DNA from: Adiantum capillus-veneris
Lineage: Eukaryota; Streptophyta; Polypodiopsida; Polypodiales; Pteridaceae
Length of the DNA stretch: 64,000 bases
Direction of reading: 5' to 3'
Assembly (NCBI GenBank): GCA_014529385.2
Contig: CM043968.1
Coordinates: 24,676,513 to 24,740,512 of the forward strand
The translations under genes and the position numbers were made by a program. The notes beneath the pieces were generated by a model. The model had not been told where the DNA came from. It did not search any database and worked only from the letters and a program-made list of their open reading frames with translations. This document shows positions 18,890-29,816 of this stretch, one piece after another. Positions within the stretch are counted from its first letter, which is position 1, and each line of letters opens with the position of its first letter.

Positions 18890-19540
18890 GTGGCGATCAA
18901 AATTGGACAAGAACTGACTAACAATAACAAGAAGGAAAAACAACAAAAAAAGAAACCATCCGGCCCTAGATTGCCAGCCGAGCAACACGTTGAGTACTAC
19001 AAAGAGGGCAAATGTAATGGATGCGAGGAACAAGGGCATGTTCTTGCCAAGTGCCCTAATAAAGTGTTCAATGATTAGGCTGAGGACAAGCCAGAGAGTT
19101 CCAAAGCGGGAGAGGAGCGAGTAGAGAAAGGAAAGATCAAGGCAAGACTAGTACCACATTTTGTGGGGACCAATGCAAAACAGATGGATGAAAGTACGGA
19201 GCTCTGCAAAGCGTGGGGCAAAGTACGAGATCAAGAAGCCCTTATCTTCTTTGAGGGAGGAGCCAAGGCCAACTTCCTCTCGATTGAATTGGCGGCTCGA
19301 CTTGGAATTACGCCTGAAGAAATGGGACCACGGTTGAGGCAGGTCTAGCGGCACCGGTGGCCATTATACCTATCATAGACAAACTTCGGTTGCTTGTTAG
19401 GAGTATGTAGGACACAAAGGCTTCTACATCATGCCTTTCAAAGGGTGTGATGTCCTTTTGGGAATCCCCTGGTACCATAAGAACGGCTTTGTAGAGGGCT
19501 AGAAAAGCGACATTGAAGAACGAAAAGAGTAGAGATATGG
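18890..19540 (+). pseudogene. Decayed gypsy gag C-terminus and protease
   Basis: 18890-19078 encodes a basic linker and a zinc knuckle (GKCNGCEEQGHVLAKCPN, Cx2Cx4Hx4C). 19163-19348 encodes a retropepsin remnant (FFEGGAKANFLSIELAARLG), in which the active-site D-x-G has become E-G-G. Later fragments read GCDVLLGIPWYHKNGF (19450-19490), the family's ILG-x-x-W block. Most of gag is missing: the knuckle lies only about 200 bases from the preceding LTR. Confidence 0.8.
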
Positions 19541-19759
19541 AACTTGATGTTATATTAAATGGCAGTCTGTCCCACTTGTATCTGCTTCAACCGTTTCAAA
19601 ATTAATGAAATCCAGTCTTTTTGTTTATTTGATCTGCTTGAATGAGTTAAATGACAATAAAATGTCCAATTTGTCCGACCTTGAGAAGGAACGACAAGAT
19701 TTTCTACAAGCTTAGGCCGATTGCTTCTTTGAAGGCTTGTTGGGAGAGTTACCTTCTCA

Positions 19760-21300
19760 GCAACCTGAAATCACACAATTGTTTTGATTTCTGACAACAC
19801 GCCACCGAACCAACCACCTTACCGAGTTAGCAGAGCCGAGAACGAGGAAATTATGAATCAAGTGAAAGAGCTTCTAGAAAAGGAACTAAGTCGGCCCAAT
19901 ACATCACCTTACTGTTCGCCAGAGAAAGATGGATCTTGGAGAATGTGCACTGACTACAAAGCTCTCAAAATCACCACCAAAGAACGGGTCTCCAATAACT
20001 AGGATCGATGATATATTGGACAGGTTACATGGTTCTATATGCTTTAGTAGAATCGACATGAAACGTGTTTATCATCATATCAGGATCGCTCATGGAGATG
20101 TATACAAGACCGCGTTCAAGACGTCTTGTGAATTGTATGATTAATTGGTGATGGCTTCGGGTCTCACAAATGCTCTTGCAATGTTCAATATGATGATGGA
20201 TAGAATTTTAGAGAGTACCAATCATTTGTGGACGGACACCTTTTTCGACGATACCATCATATTCTCCAAGAGTGAAGTAGAGCACAAGCACCATCTGTTA
20301 TGCAACATAGACTGGTGGTTAACGGGAAAAAGAGTGAGTTTTTCTTGCCAGTCATAGACTTCTTGGGACACATTGTCTCTGTCGAGATTGTAAAAACGAC
20401 TCGGCCAAGGTTGAAACAATTAGAGGTTGGCCAGATTTGAAGAATGTACATGAAGTTTGTAGTTTTTTGACCTGATATTTGTACTACAAGCGGCTCATTT
20501 GAAAATTTGCGGAGATAGCTTCTTTGTGCTACAGGCGAAAGTTGATGATTGGTCTAGTATTGAAATTACTAGATCTGCAGAAGCACTTTGAAATTTACTA
20601 TGATGCGTGTGGTCGTAGTCTGGGGGCGGTCTTAATGTAGGAGGGCCATGTTGTAGTTTATGAGAGTAGAATGTTCTTGTGACCAGAGCGGATTGCACAA
20701 ATTTATGAAAAGGAGTTATTATGAGTCATCCATGCTCTTACTTCTTGGCGCCATTTTTTGCTTAATGGAGACTTTACATTGTTCACCGATTGCCTAAGTT
20801 TGAGATACTTCTTGTCCTAGAAACAACGCGTTGTCTTGCAAGCCCCAGATATCGGCTATTTCGGTAATCCATCATCAAAACTTCAAGGATATGGTTGATC
20901 AATATGCCACAGCCCCAGATTTTGTAGACATCTTTGGCCGTTTGCAGAGTGGGGAGACAATTGCAGGTTATGCTCTGAAGGTTATTTAATGCAAAAGACA
21001 ATGTTGTGTTACTCAAGGGTTGAGGAACAAGGTTTTGACAGAGTGCCATTGTCTACCTTTTGCAGGCCATCGCGGCATTGACACCACCTTGAAAGGTGTG
21101 GAGAAGTATTTCTATTGGCCAAGGCTCAAAAAGGACGTGGACGAGTTTGTTCACGGTCTCCAACGACCTTTACCCATTCCTAGCCGACCTTGAGAGAGTA
21201 TAGTGATGGACTTCCTCAGAGTGGGCATGGTGGAATTTGGACAGTCATCGACCGATTCAGCAAACACGTCCACTTTATTCGGGTGAAGAACGGGGTGATG
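19760..21300 (+). pseudogene. Decayed gypsy RT, RNase H and integrase N-terminus
   Basis: RT pieces: PPYRVSRAENEEIMNQVKEL, SPYCSPEKDGSWRMCTDYKA, ICFSRIDMKRVYHHIRIAHG, MASGLTNALAMFNMMMDRIL and FFDDTIIFSKS. F-F-D-D replaces Y/F-x-D-D with the Asp pair kept. RNase H appears near 20730-20810 (IHALTSWRHFLLNGDFTLFTD). The integrase zinc-binding region follows near 21040-21130 (ECHCLPFAGHRGIDTTLKG, VEKYFYWPRLKKDVDEF), then a scrap of the core to about 21290. More than ten stops and shifts. It resembles the chromovirus at 7311 and 16825. Confidence 0.85.
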
Positions 21301-21409
21301 TAAAAGCTCAGCTATCAGATAGGCAAGACTGTCTCATTTTGCATCTTCAATAAATATACGAGTAAAAACATGTTGTTGACGGGAGAGAAATCAACCTTGC
21401 TGCAACCAG

Positions 21410-21448
<39 letters not shown>

Positions 21449-22549
21449 AGAGTTGCGCCTGTACAAGAGGTAGGAATCGAGACTAGGACCCGCCAAAGAT
21501 GGGCTGGCCGCTGCAGTTACCAGCGCATGAGATAATCGCCGATTCTCCAGCAACTTGCAAGCCTGATCAAGGGGCTCGTGTCGGAGTCGAGCTGCTCCTG
21601 TCAGAGCATCGTCGAAGAAGTCGACTCAGGGCTCGGGAGTCAGGGGCGAGTGCGCTGCGAACCTGTGTCACCACTCACAAATCTACTGTCCAGGGACCAG
21701 TAATAACTTATAAGTGAGAGAGAATATACACAATATCAAATAGACTATACATAATACCACAAGTTCACATTGTACATATACACACATAGTGTGGCCAGCA
21801 GGCTCCGCCCGCCTCTCTCTCGATTTTCGCACAGGCTGCCTCTCTCTCTCTCTGATCGCTATGCGCTCGGACTGCAGGCCACACCCGTTGAATGAAGGCA
21901 TTGGTGACACGTGGCAGGGAGGGGGTGTCTGAATCCCTCCCCCCATTATATATATATAATATATATATATATAAGATACCTTACTCCTTATACTTGAAAG
22001 TCTCATGACACCTTACCCCTATATGAAGCTTCCTTACCACCCTATAGAAAAGCTTCATGGTGAAGCCTTTATGGACCATCCTAAGCTTCATTTGATGCCT
22101 ATGCCAATGACACCCAAAATGGCCTCCAGATTTTAAGGTTGGGCGTCGCCGCCGTCACCGTAGAGGACATTTTTCACCCTGGTGGTAGCAGTTCTAAATA
22201 AATATATATTGCGGTCAAGCAAGCTAGGGCAAGACGTCCAAAATGTCAGATTGGAGCCGATAGTTGTTCGACACTTCAAGACTCTGTACATAGGGCAGGA
22301 GATCCTTCTCCACCTTGCAATCGCACTCAACATGGGAGCTTGTAAAGAGCATGTATGTTATTGGTGAGTATTTTTGCTTGTGATCGGTGTGCATTAATTG
22401 GAGGCACCATTGGATATCACTCAATGGGTGGTGTGCTTATAGTGCATATGGTTGATGAGTTTGGCACTAGGGATGGCTCCTCAAGAATGATCTTTCTTTC
22501 TATAATTCGGCCCAAAAATCAAATGGGAAATACTATCATGAGGAAAAGT

Positions 22550-22580
<31 letters not shown>
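21301..22580. other. Unassigned spacer with microsatellites
   Basis: It holds an (AG)n run at 21412-21444, an AT run at about 21945-21973 and a CA run at 22557-22581. Nothing else is recognised; short open frames here have no family resemblance. Confidence 0.5.
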
Positions 22581-22581
<1 letters not shown>

Positions 22582-22585
22582 TATG
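22581..22585. repeat. Target-site duplication ATATG (left)
   Basis: ATATG here and at 36648-36652, directly outside the LTRs of the 14-kb element. Confidence 0.92.
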
Positions 22586-22899
22586 TGTTAACCCTCACGG
22601 CTCACGGACACCCCATCACCTACGAAGGACGTGTATTATGTATTTGGTAGAGTCAGGTACCGGGCTTGTCGGACCAATAGGAAAAGGGTAAGAGTGATCG
22701 CCGATGAGAGGCGCACTCTAACTGGGACATTGAAGGGATTAGTTGGCTAAGCATGGGCGCCCAAGTGTGAATGGGGTGAGCTCATATAAAAGCCAACTAA
22801 ACCTAAAATTCACTTATTCTCTCATTTGTGCAAGAGAAGAGTGCTCTTGCTCCATCTCCATCTCCATCTTCTTCTTCTTCACCTCCTTGTGTGTGTGTA

Positions 22900-22935
<36 letters not shown>

Positions 22936-23173
22936 TGCGATCGAGCATTGCGGCGGCACGACGGCGGTGAAGCGGTTGAGCGCGACGTAGCGGCATCTCC
23001 TTCTTCTTCGCGGCGAGGAATCCTCCACGGCAGGAGCATAGAGCTGTGAGTGACACACCATTGCCCTCTTTTGAGCTTACTAGTTAAGCTAGTTGTGTGC
23101 TTGGAGCCGTCTATGGCTTGCACACGGTGTAACGGCAAGTCCCTTGCTTCGACAGTGAGACAAAGAGCGCACA
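22586..23173 (+). mobile_element. 5' LTR of the 14-kb element
   Basis: 588 bases, TGTTAACCCTCACGG to GAGCGCACA. TATA box TATAAAAG at 22785. A CT-rich stretch, (GT)n and (GA)n runs (about 22886-22936) lie downstream of the TATA box in the transcribed part. Confidence 0.93.
22785..22792 (+). promoter_or_regulatory. TATA box of the 14-kb element LTR
   Basis: TATAAAAG about 200 bases into the LTR, identical at 36223 in the 3' LTR. Confidence 0.7.
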
Positions 23174-23177
23174 TTTT

Positions 23178-23195
23178 TGGCGCCGCTGCCGGGGA
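23178..23195 (+). other. Primer binding site, tRNA-Asp type
   Basis: TGGCGCCGCTGCCGGGGA starts four bases after the LTR. From memory of plant tRNA-Asp, it matches the complement of its 3' end at 17 of 18 positions. This PBS type is common in Athila/Tat elements. Confidence 0.85.
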
Positions 23196-24096
23196 ATCGC
23201 CTTGCACTAAGCCCAAGAGGCACTTTGTGCTTCTCCTATGAGTTGTTTGTAGTAGGAAAGAAGAGGAAGAGGAAGAGGAATGAGTTGTTTTTCTGTAAGT
23301 TGTTAATTTCTGTGTTGTTTGCAAGTTCTGTGATTTCTGCATAATGTTGTGTTTTCTTTTTGCACACAGTCTTTGCACAATTAGTAGTCGTTAGCTTGGT
23401 TGCAGTGAATGAATAAGTAGGAAGGCAGTTAGCAACTTCTGTTTGCACACAGTGTTTGCACAGCAGGTAGTGAGAGAGGAAGTAGGTGGACAGTTAGCTC
23501 ACTGTCAGCAAGCAGTTAACAGATTAGTTAGTGGTTAGCAGCACTGTTAGTAAGTAGATAAGGTAGTGACCTGTCTATGAGCGTGTGTGGCCAAGAAAGG
23601 GTCACCAAATCCGCGCGCGGTCGTCGCCCCAAAAAAAACAAAAAAAAACAAAAAAAAAAGCGTGAGTGACTAGGGGGCTACACTAAAATTTTGATCGGGA
23701 TCGGGCCCAAGCCCGAGCCCAAGCCCAGGCCCAGGCCCAGGCCTCAGTTCTCAATCTTATGATATATACTAGACTCACTCTTATATATATACCCTACCCC
23801 CTCAAGAGGGAATGAGAGCATGTGGGGCAAGTCCTCCACTCTCCTCCCTTCTCTTCCCACTTGCACCCTTAGACTTTCTAATTCGGGCCTAGTTCCCTAC
23901 TAGAAATTGACGGTTTTAGGGATTCCGAGGGCATAAAGTGACCAAACGGAGGGCTGTAAAGCACGGCACGTCCCTCTGACCGAGACGCTCGTTTTGAGCT
24001 ATCATACGTTCTATTCTATAGCTGGGTCAGAAAAAAAGGACCAAAAAATCAAAAAATAAGAAAAGACTTGGGTTGCAAAACACCCAAAATTACTAG
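23196..24096 (+). other. Untranslated leader of the 14-kb element
   Basis: Roughly 900 bases without conserved coding. It contains GTTAGC/CAGTTAGC words (23400-23560), an A-rich stretch with single Cs (about 23630-23658) and a GCCCAAGCCCAGGCCC repeat (about 23704-23742). Such leaders usually carry packaging signals, but none can be named here. Confidence 0.6.
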
Positions 24097-25221
24097 GTGA
24101 GCAGCCTTCACGGGCCCTCACTGACACTTCTAGGGGATCCAAGTCATATGAACCTACGCTCTGGACGAGTGTTAGAGCACGAGCATATTGGTAGTGCCTC
24201 CATTTACGCGGGCATCCATTATTCCTCCACCCTAGGTTCTGGACCTTCGGTCGGGACTCAAGGTAGCGCGACCCAAGATCCTCATATCGCATCTAGTGAT
24301 TCTTCCTCTGACTACGAAGTCATGGAGGGGTATCCTACACCAAACCCTGATAGTTCAAGTCAAGACATGCATGCCATGGGCCCACGGCCCGGGTCCAGCT
24401 TGTTTAGCCGCTTAAAAGAGACCCTTAGTAGAGCTACTCGCTCCGAACATGCGGTTAATGAAATAAATGAAGGGAGTGGGGAAGTAAATTCGTCATTCAT
24501 GCCTAAAATGGACCCTATGCTTCTTGAGAGTGTGCATGTGAATGTTCCATCCACTGCACCTCCTGATCCTTTAGGACTATCTCCCTCTGAGGTTTTACTA
24601 CCCGATGGTAGGAGTCTTGCCAAAGTACAAGAGATCGAACACTATATGCAAGCAACAAGGGAGAGGGAAATTGAGAACCTACGAAGGCTAGAACAAAGTC
24701 GAGCCCTGAAAGCAAAGGCTCCTATGACAACAATCATGCCAGCCGAGCAACCGAGTGCTCCCAAGGTAGCAGTCACGGAGGAGCAAGCTATGGGGAGCAA
24801 TAATGCTTCCACTTCAAGGGAAACCTCCAGTACGCCAGGCCTAGATGGGATATTCCTAAACGAAAATTGGGAGTATGACCTACAAGCAGAAGCTTTAACT
24901 GATCGGTACACAGGACACACCTATCATGTGGGTTGGTTAGATGTTCTACAATCCACATCGGGTGCTACTAGCATAGATGAGCAACAACAGAAAGTCTGTG
25001 ATGTCCTCCATAGGATTGTCGAGTTAGAAAGACAGAACACAGGGATCAACATGCCTTCAACAGGCCTAATGAGATTCTTGGATACGGGAAAGGCCAACCA
25101 ACCAACCCTATCACAAATGGAGACTCCCTCAGTGAGCCCCATTGATCCTCCATATGTTGTTTCGCCAGAGCCTCAGTACAATCTGAGCCCACAAGTAGCA
25201 GCTTTACCTTCCCAGATCTAG
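24097..25221 (+). CDS. N-terminal gag-region frame of the 14-kb element
   Basis: A 374-codon open frame. It carries MNLRSGRVLEHEHIG (Met at 24148 may be the real start), then a Ser/Pro-rich part and a charged helical segment (KVQEIEHYMQATREREIENL). Near 24860 comes an ordered block (NENWEYDLQAEALTDRYTG, HTYHVGWLDVLQ). LRSGR-like openings are common at the start of gypsy gag. The conserved gag core is not here but in the next frame from 25254. The two frames are offset by one shift near 25210, so this was probably one gag or gag plus leader protein. Function of this N-terminal half is unknown. Confidence 0.6.
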   Translation: MSSLHGPSLTLLGDPSHMNLRSGRVLEHEHIGSASIYAGIHYSSTLGSGPSVGTQGSATQDPHIASSDSSSDYEVMEGYPTPNPDSSSQDMHAMGPRPGSSLFSRLKETLSRATRSEHAVNEINEGSGEVNSSFMPKMDPMLLESVHVNVPSTAPPDPLGLSPSEVLLPDGRSLAKVQEIEHYMQATREREIENLRRLEQSRALKAKAPMTTIMPAEQPSAPKVAVTEEQAMGSNNASTSRETSSTPGLDGIFLNENWEYDLQAEALTDRYTGHTYHVGWLDVLQSTSGATSIDEQQQKVCDVLHRIVELERQNTGINMPSTGLMRFLDTGKANQPTLSQMETPSVSPIDPPYVVSPEPQYNLSPQVAALPSQI

Positions 25222-25253
25222 CTCATCTTTCTCTTAATGACACTACGGATACC

Positions 25254-27275
25254 ATGCATATCCCAGTGGTGAGCATGACAAGAAGTACACCATGGAGTTC
25301 ATTTGTTAATACTGCGTCGATGCCTAGTAGCACAGTGCCCCCAACTATACCTACATGTATGTATCAATCATGTGCACCTGTCGTACCTCAGCCTCATGTA
25401 GCTCCTACACCTCCGATTATTCCAAGAGCTTACAATCCACAATGGAATTATCCAAGCTCTTATACAAGTGGAGCCATGCCATTTAATAATAACATGCCAT
25501 ATCAGGCACCCCCTATGCCTAGGGCCACGCCTGTAAACTTTGGACCACCGTCTGGTACACCACCATACGAAATTTGGGACCCAAGAGCCGCGCGTATGCC
25601 AAGGCCAAGGCCAACTCCCATCTCACATGTGGTTCCAGGAGCACATACACCCATTATACCTGCTCAAATAGGAGATTTGGCAGCATTTTCTCAAACTATC
25701 GGTCGCTCTATTGCGGAAAACATGCGTAGTGCACCTGATAGAGAGCCTAGGAGCAAGGTAGTTCAAGTAGCTAAGCTCACACAGAAATTCAATGGAGACG
25801 GAGATGCTAGAAAGCATATGGAAGTCTTTGAACATGTGTGCGATTCCTTGGAAGAGCACAATGAGCTACATAAGTGTAAGGCTTTGAGTTTGACCCTAAG
25901 CGGAAAGGCTAGAGATTGGTATAGAACCTTAAGAGTAGAAGAAAAAACGATCTACTCTACTCTTAGGAGACTGTTCTTAAAAGAATACATACGAGAGGGA
26001 GTACTTTGGGGTGTAGCCTCTCAGCTCCAGAAAGCCCAACGAGAAGAAGGTGAATTCGTGAGAGACTTCATTAGTCGCCTACGAGAGGGAGTACTTTGGG
26101 GTGTAGCCTCTCAGCTCCAGAAAGCCCAACGAGAAGAAGGTGAATTCGTGAGAGACTTCATTAGTCGCCTAAAGAATTTGAATTCTCGATGCAATCCAAA
26201 CGAGCGATTCAACAACAACCAATTGCTCGATAGATTCATTAGGGGACTACGACATGAAAGTATTTATAATGGCCTAGTCATTAGAGGTATCACTACTTGG
26301 GAAGCAGTCACCATGAAAGCAATCCAATTGGAGGATAATTTAATGATTGCAGGAGAAAGAGTGTCTGCCGAGCCGAAGTCTAGTAGCTCGCAAGCATCAG
26401 GGCATGAGCCAATGAAGATAAAGCCAATCGTCAAAGAGCAAAGGATATCTGAGATGACTTTGGCAAATCTCACAAAGGCCATCCAAGAAATCCTTAGGGG
26501 TAATCGTGCTCCACAAAACACTCATATGTATCCAAGAAGGGATCAACAATGGTGCTCAATTTTCTTGGGCCCACATACTACGAGTGAATGCCCTACTTTC
26601 AGAGTAAAGTTTAACGGGACTTGTAACGCGTGTGGTAGATATGGCCATCAAGCGAAGGATTGCCTAATGCTTAAACGCATCATGGAAAATAGACCGCCTA
26701 TAGCTTGGGCAGACTCACCTCGAGTTCCTGCATTGATGCCTACCCCACCCATGGAGCAACAGTTGCCATTACAACACATGGTCCCTAGAACCCAAAATGT
26801 GGTCCAAACCACACCGTTGCCACCTCCAGTGCTAGGACCGCAACCCCCTCATCCAAGAGTTACACCTATGAACCAAATAGGTTGCGAGTCATCTAATACT
26901 TATGTAGATTGCGAAGAGGACATAGACTCTAGTATCACCTATGGAGTCGACATGCTTGAGGAGTGTCCCATGTACTATATGGAAGACCATTGGGGACAAA
27001 TCAAACCGGTATATCAAGCTACTGCGCTAGCAGCAAGAGGCCAAAACATTAATAGTTTTGCCAGGAGACCACCTCTTCAGTGCTACGAATGTGGTGGACC
27101 ACATCGAGTAGCTGAGTGCCCCATTAGAATGCAAAAGAATGCTGCACTAATACAAACAAGTCAAGGGAGTGCATTGGCAATGCCAATACTCACTTGTAAT
27201 CGTTGTGGCATAGATCATTTGATCGCACAGTGTCCTAACAATCCAAACGCACCGAAAATCACACCATTAACATAA
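25254..27275 (+). CDS. Gag core and nucleocapsid of the 14-kb element
   Basis: A 673-codon open frame. A Pro-rich N-terminal third is followed by the gag core (about residues 160-370): FNGDGDARKHMEVFEHVCD, CKALSLTLSGKARDWYRTL and FIRGLRHESIYNGLVIRG. Within the core a 30-residue block starting REGVLWGVASQLQKAQ is present twice in tandem. The C-terminal third has several Cys/His knuckles: CNACGRYGHQAKDC (Cx2Cx4Hx4C), CYECGGPHRVAEC and CNRCGIDHLIAQC (Cx2Cx3Hx4C), plus a weaker CSIFLGPHTTSEC. These bind the genomic RNA during particle assembly. The frame closes with TAA-TAG and the reading continues in another frame. The duplication would distort the capsid fold. Confidence 0.88.
   Translation: MHIPVVSMTRSTPWSSFVNTASMPSSTVPPTIPTCMYQSCAPVVPQPHVAPTPPIIPRAYNPQWNYPSSYTSGAMPFNNNMPYQAPPMPRATPVNFGPPSGTPPYEIWDPRAARMPRPRPTPISHVVPGAHTPIIPAQIGDLAAFSQTIGRSIAENMRSAPDREPRSKVVQVAKLTQKFNGDGDARKHMEVFEHVCDSLEEHNELHKCKALSLTLSGKARDWYRTLRVEEKTIYSTLRRLFLKEYIREGVLWGVASQLQKAQREEGEFVRDFISRLREGVLWGVASQLQKAQREEGEFVRDFISRLKNLNSRCNPNERFNNNQLLDRFIRGLRHESIYNGLVIRGITTWEAVTMKAIQLEDNLMIAGERVSAEPKSSSSQASGHEPMKIKPIVKEQRISEMTLANLTKAIQEILRGNRAPQNTHMYPRRDQQWCSIFLGPHTTSECPTFRVKFNGTCNACGRYGHQAKDCLMLKRIMENRPPIAWADSPRVPALMPTPPMEQQLPLQHMVPRTQNVVQTTPLPPPVLGPQPPHPRVTPMNQIGCESSNTYVDCEEDIDSSITYGVDMLEECPMYYMEDHWGQIKPVYQATALAARGQNINSFARRPPLQCYECGGPHRVAECPIRMQKNAALIQTSQGSALAMPILTCNRCGIDHLIAQCPNNPNAPKITPLT
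25991..26170 (+). repeat. Exact 90-bp tandem duplication in gag
   Basis: 25991-26080 is repeated without any difference at 26081-26170; both start ACGAGAGGGAGTACTTTGGG. It is a multiple of three, so the frame is kept. Confidence 0.97.
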
Positions 27276-27280
27276 TAGAG

Positions 27281-27859
27281 ATTGTTGATGGGACACCACC
27301 AACTATAAACATAGCACCAGTGAATGCACTCACACGGTCGATGCTCCAAAAGCAAAATTACATCCTCGAAGAGAGAGATGCTGCATCCATTGGCCGAGCG
27401 AGAAAGAAGAAAACACGAAGAAAGAAATCCCTTAATGCTTCTAGCTCAAAACCTAGTTCAAAGACTAACATAGGGACAGGAAAGGATCCCGTGTATATGA
27501 ATGACCCTAAGGATGACTCAGATTCGATAGAGACCACGGAGACCAAAACTATTACTACAAAGGAAAAAGCCAGTGAGGAGGATCACGAGAGGGAATTACG
27601 ACGAGCACCAAAAGAGTATTCAAAGTTAAACCACCCAGTTGCGAACCCCCAAGATAAGCCACGAGAGACGAAAAATGAGGATTGCAAGAGAAAGATTGGA
27701 ACCTATCCAAACCCAACAGTGGAAATTGAACGAGTCCAACAACTAAGGGGTTTGGTGGAAGAAACTCAACGAACATTAGACCTGAACCCAAACATATCCA
27801 GATGTCGGACACAGTGTTTCCCACACAAGTTCAACCTCACAAGAACTACAGGCCGTTAG
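27281..27859 (+). pseudogene. Gag-protease linker frame of the 14-kb element
   Basis: The reading enters this frame near 27260 (INIIEIVDGTPPTINIAPVN). It is a highly charged, Lys/Glu/Ser-rich stretch (RARKKKTRRKKSLNASSS) ending at 27857. It overlaps the start of the protease frame at 27802. No domain is recognised. It may be the C-terminal extension of gag or the linker to protease. The visible start is a GTG, so no independent start is claimed. Confidence 0.5.
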
Positions 27860-28596
27860 CTATACCCAGTATCATTCGGGAAGAGAGTGAGGGTAGGACA
27901 TCTGAAAGTGGACACACACCTTTCCTACTAGAGAGAATGTTTGGTGAGGGAATGCCCGACCCCCTTGAGGAAGTGGAGATTCCATCTTCACCATTCTCTT
28001 GTCAGGGTCCTACGTCCCACAAGATGCCATTAAATGTTGCCAAATTGATGGATTTCATGTCTTCAGAAGTTAGAACCATCATCATGTCCAAACTATATAA
28101 AGACCCCGAGCTAGTCTCAGCTCTTCGAGCCTTCCTCAATGGAGAATTACAGGCCGGATTACCACAGTTTGCACATATGAACAAACCTGACTCGGTAATG
28201 AATGATGAGGAACATTTAGCACCACCATCTGACCTAGCGGGACATGAATCTGTAATTGAAGTACTCGTTAACAAGTTGGGGCAATACTTTGAAGGTGATG
28301 AATCTAATGCTACTCTGCCAATCACTACTAAAGGATTAACTGTAAAGGGAGTCCTTGACGGTGGTGCGGGAGTCAGCATGGTGACAAAGAGTTGTTGGAA
28401 GTCTATGGGGCGACCTCACCTTGAAGCCACAAGCGTAGTGGTAAAAATGGCTAATGGATCTATTGTTACGCCTATTGGAATGCTTAAGGATCTCAGGATC
28501 AAGGTCTTGGGACACAAGGTAAGGCAGACTTTCATTGTTATGGATTTTTCCAAGCATCCTATGTCATTTGAGATGATCTTAGGGCGTCCATCATGA
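27802..28596 (+). CDS. Retropepsin (aspartic protease) of the 14-kb element
   Basis: A 264-codon frame. The protease domain is in the C-terminal half: TVKGVLDGGAGVSMVTKSCW has the active-site D-G-G-A in place of the usual D-x-G-A. The flap-like MANGSIVTPIGMLKDL and the terminal block SFEMILGRPS (ILG-R) follow. The protein continues in the next frame at 28593 (MREAKMVHDWSKNHVYLQF), after what looks like a small deletion at the 28590-28596 overlap. This domain cleaves Gag-Pol. The N-terminal half (PFLLERMFGEGMPDPLEE, VRTIIMSKLYKDPELVSALR) is of unknown role. Confidence 0.85.
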   Translation: MSDTVFPTQVQPHKNYRPLAIPSIIREESEGRTSESGHTPFLLERMFGEGMPDPLEEVEIPSSPFSCQGPTSHKMPLNVAKLMDFMSSEVRTIIMSKLYKDPELVSALRAFLNGELQAGLPQFAHMNKPDSVMNDEEHLAPPSDLAGHESVIEVLVNKLGQYFEGDESNATLPITTKGLTVKGVLDGGAGVSMVTKSCWKSMGRPHLEATSVVVKMANGSIVTPIGMLKDLRIKVLGHKVRQTFIVMDFSKHPMSFEMILGRPS

Positions 28597-29816
28597 GGGA
28601 AGCAAAAATGGTGCATGATTGGTCCAAAAACCACGTCTACTTACAGTTCCAAGACTCTGTCATTCGAGTTGATCTTTTAAGTGGTCGAACGCATCCTCTA
28701 GGAAATAAATTCATCATTGATAATCGATCAGACACAACAATTCACTCAGCTCCATTACAATATTGTTACACGTGTAACGAAGACACGGATATTGGGAAGA
28801 ACTCTCCTTATATGGATATCCTACCCGGAATGGCTGAGTCAGACAATGTCGATTGGGTACACCTAGCGGCAACTATAGATACATGGGGAGTTAGAGGAAC
28901 AACCTGGGTAACACCAGATGGGGAAGAGAAAGCACACATTGCACCAGTAAACATGTTAGGTGTAGCGCATGTAACATCCGATGATAAGAAAGAGGCACAC
29001 CTACCTGAGAGTGAAACCGATGATTCCTCAAAGGCTTTAGGCCAATACACATCAGAAACGGAATCTCAGGGAGAAATGGATTCAGAACCTGAGGAAACAT
29101 CGAGTGAGCCAAGTATAGAAACTGAACACTCAAGGTCTAGTACGACCATCTATGGTAATTTATATGAGAGTGAAGAAGATACAAGCGAAGACCTATCAAG
29201 CGAGTCGAGTTCAAACATTTACCAAAATCAAAACCTTAACAAGAAACAAAGGTCATATAATAGACGACGATATCGAGCAAATGTGAGAGCTAGGATAAAC
29301 AAGGAAAGATCTACTGCAGAATGGCTTAGCTATCTAGAGGCATGTGATGCTCATCGAAAGCTAGTAGACAATTGGGGTGAACATCTCCAGAGTGTCATGT
29401 GGTGTAGCCCGTGACCCATTGACCTCGCTCAATTGGAGGTTACAGAGCCGAAATTGAGTTGAACTATAAGAAGACGTCAAAACCGAGAGTTAGCACAACA
29501 ACAAAAGGAGGTAGAACTAAAAGAAAGGTCTCCGTCAGGACAAGAGCCTGCTGACTTACATACGACTCCTGAACATTTTAAATCTTATACCACAGGGGAG
29601 CAAAAGGTTGTGTATGCCAAAGCCCAACGAATACCTACCAATGGAAGCAGTGGAGTCTATGATGGTCCAGCGGTAGTTAAAGAGATAGAATTAGCAGAAC
29701 CAGGTGAGGAGTCTAAACCAGTCTTTATTGCTCAAGACCTTACCGAAACTGAAGAGGCTGTACTTAAGGAGCTCCTCAAGGAATACAAGGATATCTTTGC
29801 TTGAACATATCATGAC
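28593..29816 (+). pseudogene. Protease-RT linker of the 14-kb element
   Basis: Same frame as the RT that follows, interrupted by TGA at 29412, 29460 and 29802. It starts with the continuation of the protease (MVHDWSKNHVYLQFQDSVIR). A long acidic Ser/Glu-rich region follows (SETDDSSKALGQYTSETES, EEDTSEDLSSESSS), then a basic part (QRSYNRRRYRANVRARINKE). The last segment (EEAVLKELLKEYKDIFA) is the usual lead-in to gypsy RT; the TGA at 29802 stands where Trp is typical. Confidence 0.8.

Noticed and set aside
22803-23378. 191-codon minus-strand open frame in the LTR
   Set aside because: Runs antisense through an LTR and its GT/GA tract, with a similar shadow in the 3' LTR; no domain.
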